A stretch of DNA of 64,000 bases from Myoxocephalus aenaeus (Eukaryota > Chordata > Actinopteri > Perciformes > Cottidae): positions 233,501 through 297,500 of the forward strand of contig JBAMJR010000087.1 in assembly GCA_038501785.1 (NCBI GenBank). The letters are read 5' to 3'. Positions 46,804 to 58,076 of the stretch are shown piece after piece. Positions within the stretch are counted from its first letter, which is position 1; every line of letters starts with the position of its first letter. The position numbers and the translations under genes were made by a program. The notes under the pieces were generated by a model, which had not been told where the DNA came from, made no database searches, and worked only from the letters and a program-made list of their open reading frames with translations.

Positions 46804-48115
46804 ATGAACACTCAAGAAACGCCCAAACCACAAGCATGTAACTACACACCTGAACCCCGAAAACCCGCTGGCGTTTTTACTCATAAACAAGAGATATTAT
46901 GGCAAAGGACGCACTTTACGACAGAGGAAGCTGTGGCACCGATTTTGCCGACGAGGACGACAGGAGCGTCAGACCCTGAAGGCTTTGACTCCTGCGACCA
47001 AGAGGAAGATGCAGACAGAAGGGATCCATTTGAAGATGGGTAAGTGTATTTAGATACTCCACTTTGTGTTGCAATAGCATATTTACGCTAGCAGAGTGAG
47101 CACATTTAGCTGGTCCCTTTCTGCTCGAGTCTGGCGTAACACAGGTACGCACGTAGTCTGTTTACGTTAGCCGTTAGCACAGTTAGCTCATGCTATGAGC
47201 ACAGTCCCTGCTGGATCTCTGTTACGGCTTTTGGTGTGCAATCGTAACTTTCTTTCAGTGAACTTAGTAGTGACCAGTAGTCATTTATGTTACAGAGAGG
47301 ATTCACATCTGCAGCAGTGGACAACATGCAGCTTCGCCCCAGCCACCAGCACCTACGTCGTCATGGAAGACTGACAACAACGGACACTGTTTACCAGGTA
47401 GGTACAGAGCTCAGCTCCACATGTACACCCGTTAAACTGTTCAAACTGTGTGAAGTTAGTATTGACTTCATTTATTTTACAGAGAGGATGCACCACCACC
47501 AGCCCCTCTACCACAGCCATCCCCACCAGCCCAGCTTTCTATTTCTGAACATGTATATTGTGTAAATATATTTTTAATTCATTATACATATTGTTATTAA
47601 AAAATAAAAAATGTTGTGATGGTCATTTTTCATTTGCACACACCCCATTAAGCTTTATCTGCAGTATGAAGTCATTTCTCAGTTCCATTTTATCATTTTG
47701 GTGAAAGGTGTGAAAGACCATATTTCTACAAAAAAAACGATAATCCTTTTTTTAGTTTTAGACATTTATTTACATGTATCTACCATTTTATTAATATATT
47801 TCACTGCTTTTGTGAACCTAAAACCTTTGGTAAACCAATTTCCATCACCTAAACCAAGTTGCCACCAATATAGCACCTGTAAATATGTAGAACTTCAACA
47901 AAGAAAATCGAGATTCCATTTTTCAACTTTAGAGTCATATTTTCTCTTTACACTTGTGCCTTATGACAATGATGCCTCATTATATAGATAGGTGAGATTG
48001 TTTTATGATATAAAACATGGGTATGTATCTTGTATGAAAGTGCCTTAAAAGGTGAATTTAAGAAATGATGTCAAATCGAGAAAACCGACTGAAAATGACC
48101 TCAGTGTTCCAAGAG
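46804..48115 (+). mobile_element. piggyBac-like element D with three short exons
   Basis: Plus-strand pieces of a transposase gene are visible. Exon 1 ends at 47039 with RTHFTTEEAVAPIL, GASDPEGFDSCDQEED and DPFEDG, then GTAAGTG. Exon 2 is 47296-47397, between TTACAG and GTAGGTAC. Exon 3 starts at 47483 after TTTTACAG with AGAGGATGCACC. The acidic N-terminal region is of piggyBac type, but the catalytic body is gone: after exon 3 the sequence is 3' untranslated region ending TTCCAAGAG before TTAA (48116-48119). The left terminus was not located. Confidence 0.6.
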
Positions 48116-48172
48116 TTAAACCCGTAAAACAAGCATGAAGACCGGGAACAATAATGAAAAAACACAAAGTAT

Positions 48173-49367
48173 AAATTAAATAATTATAAATAACTATTTA
48201 AAAAAAGTAAATTGATCAAAAGGCGAGTGCTCAGAAAAGCGACCTCTCGCATCACTCGGGGCTTGAGAGCCGTACAGAGTGAACTGATATGCTCCAACTT
48301 TAATTTCACACCGAGACACGTTGCAACAGGCGTTAAAAACGCTCTTTAGCAAAGCGAGTCAGGAAACACCGCTGATGCTGAGCATTGGGTGAGAACGCAA
48401 CCAGGCGTTAACATGTCAATAACGGGGTGGAAATAGATTCAATGCAGAAAATCAAAATCAATTTGAATTATAACAATATTCACCCGAGTTCCTCCTCAAC
48501 CGTAAAGAAATAGCTGAAGTACATTTTGTTCTTTCACCTCCAGAAATGTAGCAGTCAGCACCAAGTATGAAAAGCAGAACATTGGACAACTTGCTCTTTT
48601 CCACACAGAATATCAGGACAGTGTTAACCTTTTGAAAACCCACCTATTTGTAGGCCTCTGCTCGAAAATTGCATTCCCAAACTAAAAAGGTTATATCTCT
48701 GCAACCACTAGGGCTATTTGAATAATTTTGGTTTTATAATAAAAGAGTATAATGTGAGTTGTGTGTTCAGATGTGTAAATATCAGTGTACATGTTACTGG
48801 TTATGAGTAAATGAAGAAGTGAATTATACCGTTTTTATAACACTATCTGCCATAGAGCCCATATGGGCTCCACAGTTTAAGGGAAGCAAACAATATTTTG
48901 GAAGTGAGTTGAATTGATATTATTCATATACATGTTAAACTGTTTGCTTGCCTGCAGACAATAGTACAAATAAAGGCTTTCTAGGTGACACTAGCCACTA
49001 ATTGGATCAGGCAGTTAAAAACTGTCTCTAATGTCCTGTTAACTATCCATCATATCTTTTCCAAGAACCTGTGAGTTTACAGGTACATACTTAAGCTTAT
49101 TTCTAGAGAATTATACAAAATGATGGGATCTGTCACCAAAGTTTCGGTAACAAAAAGTAGACTTGCATAAGTTTCTTTTTATTTAGATTTTAAAACATTG
49201 TTTTTAGTTTCCTCATTCACAGACACACAGTATGTTGTCGTTGTTTTTAAATGAAGATTAATCAGCTTTTCAGAAAACACTTTGCCTTCCATCTCATTTA
49301 TATTTGAAACATTTTACATATTTTTTTAATAAACACAAGAGAAAGAGAACAACACACACTTCCATCA
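48173..49367. repeat. Start of module III; 3' flank of ZNF-d
   Basis: 48173-49367 matches 29908-31084. The join with module II lies in CACAAA|GTATAAATTAAA at about 48167-48173, at the intron side of the lost first exon. No gene is seen. Confidence 0.65.
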
Positions 49368-50434
49368 TTAATCTCTCACAACTGGAAGACACAAATTATC
49401 TCTTGTGTGAACTCTCTTGTGTTTCTTCAGATTTCCTCCCTCAGTAAATCTTTGCCCACAAACATCACAACTGAATGGTTTCTCTCCTGTGTGGACTCTC
49501 TTGTGTGACTTTAGATTTCCCTGACATGTAAATCTTTTCTCACAAACATCACAACCAAATGGTTTCTCTCCTGTGTGGACTCTCACGTGTCTCTTCAGAC
49601 CTCCCTTTTCCGTAAATCTTTTCCCACAAACATCACAACTGAATGGTTTCTCTCCGGTGTGGACTCTCATGTGTGTCTTCAGATCTCCCTGTTTTGTAAA
49701 TCTTTTCCCACAAATATCACAACCAAATGATCTCTCTCCTGTGTGGACTCTGATGTGGTTCTGCAAACTCTTCTTTCGTGTAAATATTTTCCTACAAACA
49801 CCACAACTGAATTGTTTCTCTCTCGTGAGCACTCTTGGCTGTGAATTATTGGATTTGTTGGCAGTGTTACATCCCACATGACTTACAAGGGATTCCTTAT
49901 AAACATTGTCCCAGTCTTCACTTTCAGGTCCAGAATCTGACAACGGTTCTTGCCAATCACCATAATTGACTTCAGTCTCAGAAGATTCTGAAGCCTTTTC
50001 ATCATCAGCATTTGGATGTGAGTGACTATGTGGATTTAGGTTCCTTGCTAGTCCTGATGCCCCACAGTCCTCTCCATCAGTTTCTGTTTTCATCAGTGTC
50101 TCTGATCTGCCGGCTGGAGGCTCAGCCTCTCTGTTGTCCTTCGTCTGGCTTTGATGAAGCCGCAAGGTCTGAGGTTTGTCATCTTCACTCTTCACAGTAA
50201 CAGCAGTGAATGTGAACTTGGTGATATCGGCCTCCTCCAGCACATTAAGCTGCTCTCCCTCTGGACGGGTCCAGAGATCCTCCTTTTCCTCTTTTATGTG
50301 GCGGGGCTCCTTTCCGTCTTCTATGTGAAGGGTCTCCGCCTCCTCTTTTATGTGGAGGGGCTCTGGGTCCTCCTGGTCCTGGTCCAGGCACTCAGGGGGG
50401 ACTTCTGCTTTAATCTCCAACAGCTGCTGGACAT
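49368..50434 (-). CDS. ZNF-d: C2H2 zinc-finger protein, finger exon (5 fingers)
   Basis: Predicted nuclear DNA-binding protein. It starts after CCCTGCAG with DVQQLLEIKAEVPPECLDQD, and shares the longer acidic region (HIEDGKEPRHIKEEKED) with ZNF-c. Five C2H2 fingers follow. Contact residues (-1,2,3,6) are RKSN, KGDT, EGGR, CGNS, EGNK. The third finger looks like a join of ZNF-b finger 3 (TEKG) and finger 5 (GLKRHVRVH), as expected from a deletion between repeats. The C-terminus runs past HTRDN into LCLPVVRD before the stop. The proposed first exon is 58077-58134, 7.6 kb upstream. VKSE and IKEE fit the sumoylation consensus. Target unknown. Confidence 0.9.
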
Positions 50435-50758
50435 CTGCAGGGAGCACATTATGGACAACGGTGACTTCAGACTGATATCAGCTTTCATTAGTGGAGACTT
50501 TCAAGGAATTTGACTTAATGTACAAACACATAAATACATAATACAAAACAACTAGAAAGAGCATTTCCTGCTGAAAATGTGTCGGAATGCTAAAAGCTGA
50601 AACATTGATGACATATTTTTTTCTTATTTTATTTTCAGCAGGTAGTTTCCCTTTTCTGTATTTTCAGCTATATTCATAATTTGGATATATTCCGCTATTT
50701 AAAAAAAAGTCCTGTGCTTTTATTTTGAAGGGGCGTTCCGTCTATTCACAGTCCTTAA

Positions 50759-50890
50759 CCCTCCCGACACGGCCGATGCGTGGGCGGTTTTTGACAGTGT
50801 TTACGTTTTTAAAATATTCATATGTTCGCGATAAAACATTGCAGAAATATGGTTTGATGACTAGCGGAAAGAGGAGACTTCCTGCTTCCG
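50759..50890 (+). mobile_element. piggyBac-like 5' end, module III
   Basis: TTAA (50755-50758) then CCCTCCCGACACGGCCGATG, as in modules I and II. Only the end is kept. Confidence 0.5.
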
Positions 50891-50962
50891 TAGACTGCCT
50901 CCGGCGTCATCTTACCTGATTCAGACAAGAGAAAGGGGCATCGGCGTGTCATATGACGCGGT

Positions 50963-51734
50963 TTAATGCTGTTTTCACACCTCGCTTTATGCTGCATTTA
51001 CAGCTTCCGTTTACTCGCGCGAGTGAAACGAGGGTGTTCGCGGAAAATCGCGACGCGAATGGGACGTGGCTTATCTCAGTTGCTTGTCTCTGTGAAAGCT
51101 TTCATTTCCGCTATCGACCATGGAATAAATAACCTCTAGTTCTGCTTTATACTTGTTGTGGAAGTCCCAAAAATGTCGGAACATGAAACGCCCTCGTGTT
51201 TGGGTTCATAACATCATCCGTAGCCGCACACAGCTCAGTGAATTTCATCGACGTCTGCTTATCTCACATAAAACGGATACCGTTTCCTTCATCCACCATG
51301 GAAATAACCACTAGTTCTGCTTTATACTTGTTGTGTAAATTCCACATATGTCAGAACATCGTACTCCATGGTGTCTGGGTTCATAATATTATCCGTAGTC
51401 CCACAACAGCGTCTCAATGACGGCCGCTACCAGCGCTGGTTCAGCAGCAGCAGTTTCATTCAGGAACGGCAAGACGGCGGTGATGACGGGCAGCGCTTCT
51501 CAACGCTGATTGAGACGCAACTTTGCGTCACGCGATTTCTCCGCCGGAGTTGGGATAATTCAACTTGCGCAAATTTGCCCCGCGTCTTTCGCTCTGTTCG
51601 CCCCGCATCAAACACGTCTATCGCGCCGCCCGGTGAAAAATATTATTTTCCGCTGGGCGCGTCTGTGCATTGACTTTGCATGTAATCTGGTCGCACGTCA
51701 AATTGGCGCCGCGTTCTGTGTGAACGCAGCATTA
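50963..51734. mobile_element. PIF/Harbinger-like MITE, module III (longest copy)
   Basis: Bounded by TTTAATGCTGTTTTCACACC and TGTGTGAACGCAGCATTA, inverted ends of the same kind. The interior has several internal repeats and no transposase. Confidence 0.5.
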
Positions 51735-53172
51735 CTTCCGTGAGTTTACTGGCCGCCAGTCTATTTGTGAACATACGCGTCATCCACACCGGAGAGGAGG
51801 AGGGGCTTATCGTCATGAAAACATCCACCATGGCAGAAATAACCACCATCTATGCTTTGTACTTGTTGGGCAAGTCCTACAAACGTCGGAACATCAAATG
51901 CCCTTGTGTCTGGGCTCATAATATTATCCGTGACATTCACGGCGCCTGGCGGAAATGCACGTTACTCTCATCCATACCCGTCTGTGCATTGACATTTCAT
52001 GTAATCTACTTGCAACACTTCTGCTGTGAACGCAGCTTAACTCCAGACTTTGAGACTCTTGTCAGGAGAAAAAAAACATCCACAGTTCTCCCAGTATGAA
52101 TTCCTCCAGACTCAGGTCCATGTCAGTGTTGCACCTCAGGTTGAAGTGAGCGCTGCTTCACTTTTTTCAGTATTTACCTACTGATAAAAGGTAATTAGAA
52201 GAAAAGTTAATGTTGTATACTTGAATCTTTTTTTCAAAGTGCACTTTTGTTTAATTTATATTTAGTTTGTGGATAAAAGCTGCCCCTCAGCACACTGAAC
52301 GATTCCATAGTGCAGCGTTGGTCATAGATTGAGTGAGTAAGTATTCTCAGCTAAAGTTACATCATTTGAATCTTTTTTTTATGTCATGTTTGTGCATGCA
52401 TCCAAAGAGGATTTGAAGATGTTCTCCATTGGATCCCATTTTTTTTATTTTTTTTAAAGATTAATAATTAAATGATTTGTCAGAAATATGAAAGGTCATA
52501 CCGCACGTGTCCTGAAGGAGCTGAATATTTTAATATTTGAACGGTTTCGGTACCTGAAAATATGGAGGAGATACGGTCCAAAATACGTACGAAATATAAA
52601 AAGTAAATAAAGATTTGAAGCATTCCAACAAATAACATTTTTAAACAGCAGTATATTAGTGCGGAGTGCAAAGGGAGCTGGAATAAATATTGAACGTTGA
52701 ATGTAAAATATTGATTTTATACGAGGTGGGCAGATGTCTCACACACACACTTTATACAACAATACTAATATTTAGATTGGTAATGATGATATTAACACAT
52801 TAAAGATTAGTACTTAAACTGGCATATTTTTACGCTTTTAAAGATACATGTGCATGTCATTTCATTATTACATTTGAGACGAGAAATCAAATCATAATTT
52901 TGAATAGTGATAGTGCTGAACATTTGTTGAGTTGAGAAGCTCAAACAGCAAGCTGGCGTCCGAGAAGATCGCAAGCTAGCGCAGGATTGGCTCGTCTTCA
53001 ACGAGTCTCTTAAAAAATAAAAAATAAAAATAAAAAAAGAGACTTGAGATGAACCCATAATGCATCCCCGTTTCCCTCACTTGCATCTTTTCGTTGCGTC
53101 TTAGTCCCTCCCACAAGGGATGCATCAAGAGATGAAAGGAAACCATGCGAGGAGAGAGGAAATAAGCTCGTT
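51735..53172. repeat. Module-shared non-coding intron sequence
   Basis: 51735-52200 matches 14075-14560; 52390-52960 matches 17570-18200 and 33590-34150. No gene is supported. Confidence 0.55.
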
Positions 53173-53549
53173 CGAGATGAGCCGGTCATGATCAGAATCG
53201 ATCACCGGCGATCGCCGCACAATGCATGCTGGTTAGATTTCTGTCTGACTTGATCCCGACTGGCTCTGATGTAATGTTGCACGGTATCCCGATACTAAAA
53301 AGATACCGCGGTACCCGTACGTTAAAAACGATACGATCGATACTTTCTCAAAATAGTGCACTCCCTGAAAACTCCTCCGCTTGCTCCGTCATGCTGCCTG
53401 CATGCAGTGAGCGCATGGAGACGGCGCTCAAGGGGGCGGGGCTGCCAGCACTCCTACACAGCAGCAGCGCTCACAGAGAGTGATCAGGGGAGACACGGCC
53501 TCGTGTTCAGGAGCTCTTGCCGACCGTCCTCGGCTTGTTGAGAAAAAAG

Positions 53550-53741
53550 ATGCCAGGAGTGGAATCTGGAGATACTTTTGGATACACTGCAGACTGTGAG
53601 GGAAAGCTCTCTAACACAGAGAGACCCGTCTGCAAAACGTGTTTTAAAGCCACACAGACTAAGGGAGGTAACACGTCAAACATGGCTAAGCACCTTTCAG
53701 GCAGACGCCCCGCACTTTTTAAAGAGTTCACCCAACGACAG
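53550..53741 (+). pseudogene. BED-type zinc-finger exon of the hAT transposase
   Basis: Reads FGYTADCEGKLSNTERPVCK and TCFKATQTKGGNTSNMAKHL, the ZBED/hAT DNA-binding finger, then donor GTAAGC. The VCKTC cysteines and the first His are present. The usual second ligand (HP) is replaced (HLSGRRP), so zinc binding is doubtful. Module II has a putative solo LTR here instead. Confidence 0.75.
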
Positions 53742-54049
53742 GTAAGCAAATGTGACTATAAACATGAAAACCCCCAAGCTCACCCATATACAGCCACGAG
53801 TAGCCTTAGCCTAGTTTGACGACAAGCATATATGATCATGAGGTCAGAATGCACACAAAAGTGTACCAAATGAAACCCAATTGATGCAAAATGGTGACAT
53901 GCTGGTGGAGCCTGAGGGTGGATCTTGAGCTAATTAGTTTTAGTTAAGGAAAAATAATTATTCCATGAATTAAGATTAAAATGTGAAGTGAAAATATCAA
54001 ACTCACTATGCAAGTAAATTGAGCATGGCTTATCCACACACTCCCACAG

Positions 54050-54780
54050 ACACCAGCAGAGTCAGCAGCAACACAGAGACAGAGTTCCCTTCCAGCTGTG
54101 TTTGAAAGCCAGCGGAAATACGAGAGAGGCTCAAAAGATTCCAAAAGGTTAAGCAGAGCGGTGGCTGAGTTCTGTACTGATCAGGTGCCAATATACACAG
54201 TCGGGAAAAATGGATTTAGGAATCTTGTGTGTGCGTTGGACAGAAAATATGACATGCCAGGGAGAAATTATTTCATGAACAATGCAATTCCACAGTTGTA
54301 CAATGAGACCAATCAGGTTATGCAGGCTCAACTTCAAGGCCAGCCTTGTTTTGCTTTCACCACTGACCTCTGGGACAAGCAGGGCAGTTGATGCATACGT
54401 GGGACTCGCAATCCAGTACGTAACAGAGACCTGGGAAAGGCAGTCCTGGTGTTTAAGATGTACTCCTTTGTATTCAAACCATACTGCAGATGCTATCCAT
54501 GAAGCGCTGGAGGAGATGGTGTGTGAGAAATGGGGATTGGACATGTCAAAAATGGCTGGTAGAACTACTGACAATGCCTCCAACAACAAAAAGGCATTTG
54601 AAAAGTACACTTGGATACCCTGCTTTGGGCATAATCTACATTTGGCAGTGGGCAAGGCTTTAGGCCTGGACAACATTAAAACAAGCTTGTCCAGGCTTCG
54701 GACAACCGTGTCTGCATTTTCCAGGTAAAATCAAATGCAAAGGAGCCTGAAAGACAAACAGAAGATCCTAAATGTTCCTA
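54050..54780 (+). pseudogene. hAT transposase body, frameshifted and truncated
   Basis: Reads AVFESQRKYERGSKDSKRLS, VGKNGFRNLVCALDRKYDMP, NYFMNNAIPQLYNETNQVMQ and CFAFTTDLW. A one-base gain against module II at about 54374 shifts the frame. The next frame continues SRAVDAYVGLAIQYVTETW, GRTTDNASNNKKAF (second catalytic Asp region) and PCFGHNLHLAVGKALGLD. An in-frame TAA follows FSR (54726), after which QRSLKDKQKILNVPMQKL continues. The C-terminal dimerisation region is missing. Inactive. Confidence 0.85.
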
Positions 54781-54975
54781 TGCAAAAGCTCAGGTTTTAG
54801 AGCCAGGTGTCAGTCGCTCTCCACCGACTGCATGAAGGGAAACACTGTCAGCAGATCAGAGAGCTGATTTGCTCTTAGATTTGAAAACAAACACCACATT
54901 TTGTAGCGAATCCTTTTTTCTATGTAGTTGTAATAGTTAACGCTCGATTGTTGGCTATGAGTCTCAGGTTTAATC

Positions 54976-55008
54976 CAGTGTTTCCCCAATCGTTAGAATA
55001 GGGGGGCG
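54976..55008 (+). mobile_element. hAT-type terminus at the edge of the satellite
   Basis: CAGTGTTTCCCCAATCG followed by a G-rich run is a common hAT terminal sequence in fish. Module II has the uninterrupted site here (GGTTTAATCTAAAAAC at about 36038). The other end was not found. Confidence 0.45.
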
Positions 55009-55830
55009 GGGCGAGAGTCAGTCTCTCTCAGTCAGTCTCTCAGTCAGTCTCTGTCAGTCAGTCTCTGTCAGTCAGTCACTCTGTCAGTCAGTCACTCTGT
55101 CAGTCAGTCACTCTCTGTCAGTCAGTCTCTCTCTGTCAGTCAGTCAGTCTCTCTCAGTCAGTCTCTCTCTGTCAGTCAGTCTCTCTCTCTCAGTCAGTCA
55201 GTCAGTCTCTCTCTCAGTCAGTCAGTCAGTGTCAGTCAGACTCTCTCAGTCAGTCAGTCAGTCAGTCAGTCTCTCTCAGTCAGACTCTCTCAGTCAGTCA
55301 GTCAGTCAGTCACTCTCTCAGTCAGTCACTCTCTCAGTCAGTCTCTCAGTCAGTCTCTCAGTCAGTCTCTCAGTCAGTCTCTCAGTCAGTCACTCAGTCA
55401 GTCACTCAGTCAGTCAGTCTCTCAGTCAGTCTCTCAGTCAGTCAGTCTCTCAGTCAGTCTCAGTCAGTCACTCAGTCAGTCTCAGTCAGTCAGTCAGTCA
55501 CTCAGTCACAGTCAGTCAGTCTCTCTCAGTCAGTCAGTCTCTCTCTCTCTGTCAGTCAGTCAGTCAGTCTCTCAGTCAGTCAGTCAGTCTCTCTCCGTCA
55601 GTCAGTCAGTCAGTCTCTCTCCGTCAGTCTCTCAGTCAGTCTCTCTCTGTCAGTCTCTCTCTCAGTCAGTCAGTCAGTCAGTCTCTCTGTCAGTCTCTCT
55701 CTCAGTCACTCTCAGTCAGTCAGTCAGTCTCTCTCTCAGTCACTCTCAGTCAGTCAGTCAGTCTCTCTCTCAGTCACTCTCAGTCAGTCAGTCAGTCAGT
55801 CAGTCAGTCTCGCTGTCAGCCAGTCAGTAA
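55009..55830. repeat. About 820-bp CAGT/CTCT simple-sequence satellite
   Basis: Irregular mixture of CAGT and CTCT tetramers over about 820 bases. It produces a long serine/glutamine/valine open frame on the plus strand (55229-55876) with no gene-like features. Present only in module III. Confidence 0.95.
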
Positions 55831-56040
55831 CATCCTGTCCCGGGACCTCACATCGGATCAGGAAAAACTCCCCTAGAAAGATAGTAAAAACCCTTTCACA
55901 GGGAAAAAAGGGAAGAAACCTGAGGGAGAGCAACAGAGGAGGATCCCTCTCCCTGGATGGACAGAAGCAATAGATGTCATGTGGCCAGAATGAATAGCGT
56001 AGTTACAGCACATTCAATGAATATGACAGAAATTATTCAT
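55831..56040. repeat. Dispersed repeat fragment
   Basis: Contains GGAAAAACTCCCCTAGAAAG and GAAACCTGAGGGAGAGCAAC, a sequence I recognise as widespread in fish genomes without being able to name its class. Non-coding. Confidence 0.4.
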
Positions 56041-56530
56041 ATGTGCTTATACATATATATTTATGTAGAAATGTGTGTGTAAACTGCATCCTTTGTTCTT
56101 TTAATGTCTGCCTGTGAAACACTTTGCAGCTTGATTTGATAGGTGTTGTTTAAATAAGCTTTAATATTATTATCATCATCATCATCAGCCACACAAGATA
56201 TGTTTTTAGGTTAAACCTGAGACTCATAGTCAACAATTGAGCGTTAAGTATTAAAACTATATAGAAAATAAGAATTTCTACAACATGTGGTGTTTATTGT
56301 CCAATCTGAGATCCAATCAGCTCTCTGGTGTGGAGACAGCCAGGCATTTCCCATTAAGCATTGGGCCATGCAGTCGGTGGAGAGTGCCTGGCTCTAAAAA
56401 CTGCGCTGCCTTGCTCTCGTGAGATTATCGTTGACCACATGTGCATGATGTCAGAGCACACAAATCTAACCAGCATGCATTGTGCGCCGATCGCCGGTGA
56501 TCATTTTTGATCAGGACTGGCTCATCTCGA

Positions 56531-57143
56531 ACGACCATATTGTTATGATCAGATTATAATCTGCATATAAACCATAACAACAAAGAGGGATATGAGACAT
56601 TGTTAGTGGAGAACATAACAAGCCACCCCCACAACACTGATTACAAGAGCACACACACACACAATACTGTTCTCACATTTCTGTGCCTTATTTTATATAT
56701 TTTCTTATACTATTAGCATTTAACTCCTTTTAGTTGTATTCGTAAAGTCTTAAGTTGTTGTAATTCTATGTGGAAGGAGGACCTAGCAAAGTGTTTCAGT
56801 GTACGGAGTAAATGTCTGTTAACTGTGTAGGACAATAAAAATATCTTGAATTCAATTCAGCATGTTTAAAACTGAACAATGAGACAGTTTAGTAGCTTTG
56901 TACTCTGTGATAATACCTTGGTTTCACTTTTATATTCTTCTTTAGTTTATATTCCAACCTCGTTAATAAATTAATACTTTGGACCGGGTTGTTTATGTCG
57001 TCTGCATGACACAAACAAAGTATCTAATGATCTGTTTTGTATTCCATCTTCAAAACGTTGTAGTTTCACCGCTGCAGACTGACGTCACTAACATGCGCCT
57101 GCCGTTGCGTCATAACTACGTAGTTAGTGAAAGTGGAGTTTAA
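56531..57143. repeat. Module-shared non-coding block
   Basis: 56540-57090 repeats 18240-18790 and 37490-38030 almost exactly. No gene. Confidence 0.6.
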
Positions 57144-57457
57144 GGGTCAATCCCAATCTCCACCCTAAACCCTCAAACCCTGAACCCTCAGGCACTCACT
57201 GACGTCAGCTGCTAAGTGGCTGAGTGTGAGAGGCTGTGAGGGCTTGAACTGGTGTGAATAGGAATGACAGCACTTTGCTGCAACATCACATGACCACGTA
57301 CACAAATATTGTGTACAATTGTGTATTTATTTTATACTTTTCATTCACTGATTTGAACGTCTTCCTCACGAGATGAGAAGTCATTTTAAATCATCTATTT
57401 ACTCGTTTTGTCAAAATGAAATGTTTGATGAATGTAAAAAAAAAAAAAAAAAAAAAG

Positions 57458-57492
<35 letters not shown>

Positions 57493-57949
57493 TGCTTGCT
57501 TTCCTCTGATTTCATGTGTTTTTATGTTCCATCTTTAATCCGTGTGCTAGAGGCCAGACAGGCAGACATGTGGGCGTTCAGCCCGATCAAATACATTTAC
57601 ACTGCATTACGGATTAAAGAAAATACATAAAAACACATGAAATCAGAGGAATGCAAGCAGAAAATATAAATACCGGTATATGTGTATATATATATATATA
57701 TATTTTTACATTAAACATTTCGTTTTGACAAAACGAGTAAATAGAGCATTTAAAATGACTTAAGAAAGGCAGATGTTAAAATCAGTGAATACAAAGTATA
57801 CAATAAATACACAATTGTACAATGTAGTCACGTGATATGTTGAGCATTCATATTCACACCAGTTCAAGCGCTCACACTCAGCCACTTAGCAGCTGACGTC
57901 AGTAAATCCCTGAGGGCTCAGGGTTTAGGGTGGAGATTGGGATTGGGCC
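57144..57949. mobile_element. TTAA-flanked foldback element (about 300-bp inverted arms)
   Basis: Flanked by TTAA (57140-57143 and 57950-57953). The left arm begins GGGTCAATCCCAATCTCCACC and the right arm, inverted, GGCCCAATCCCAATCTCCACC. Pairing continues for roughly 300 bases through TGACGTCAGCTGCTAAGTGG and ACTCGTTTTGTCAAAA. Near the centre are an A-run and (AT)n tracts (about 57439-57490, 57685-57705). No transposase. TTAA suggests a piggyBac- or Kolobok-type mover; I cannot decide which. Confidence 0.7.
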
Positions 57950-58076
57950 TTAAACTGCAGCCCAGCTGTGTGTCTCTCTTAACACGGTCTTACTTCCGAG
58001 AGAAAACGGACTCAGATGAGACTTCAACCCGTAAAACGAGCATGAACACCGGGAACAAGAAGTAAAAAGCACAAAC

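Larger units (their letters stand above)
29368..48172. repeat. Module II of the segmental tandem duplication
   Basis: Collinear with module I (about 10239-29367) and module III (from 48173). Anchor pairs are the ZNF exon starts 13267/32205/50434, first-exon donors 19966/38619/58077, and the block 18240/37480/56517. Offsets of 18.2-19.5 kb vary because of insertions and deletions. Long stretches differ at only a few positions per hundred by eye, so the duplications are recent. Confidence 0.85.
53173..56530 (+). mobile_element. Composite hAT element with long inverted ends, module III
   Basis: The left end (about 53173-53240, TCGAGATGAGCCGGTC and CGATCACCGGCGATCGCC) is the inverse of the right end (about 56461-56530). 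Between them lie a BED-finger exon, a hAT transposase body with breaks, a nested hAT-type end at 54976, a long CAGT-type satellite and a second palindromic half (56040-56240). The module II equivalent is about 34350-37500, differently damaged. 61180-61260 is another copy of the end. Confidence 0.55.

Noticed and set aside
55229..55876. 215-codon Ser/Gln/Val-rich open frame
   Set aside because: It is wholly inside a CAGT/CTCT simple-sequence satellite that lacks stops by composition; absent from modules I and II.
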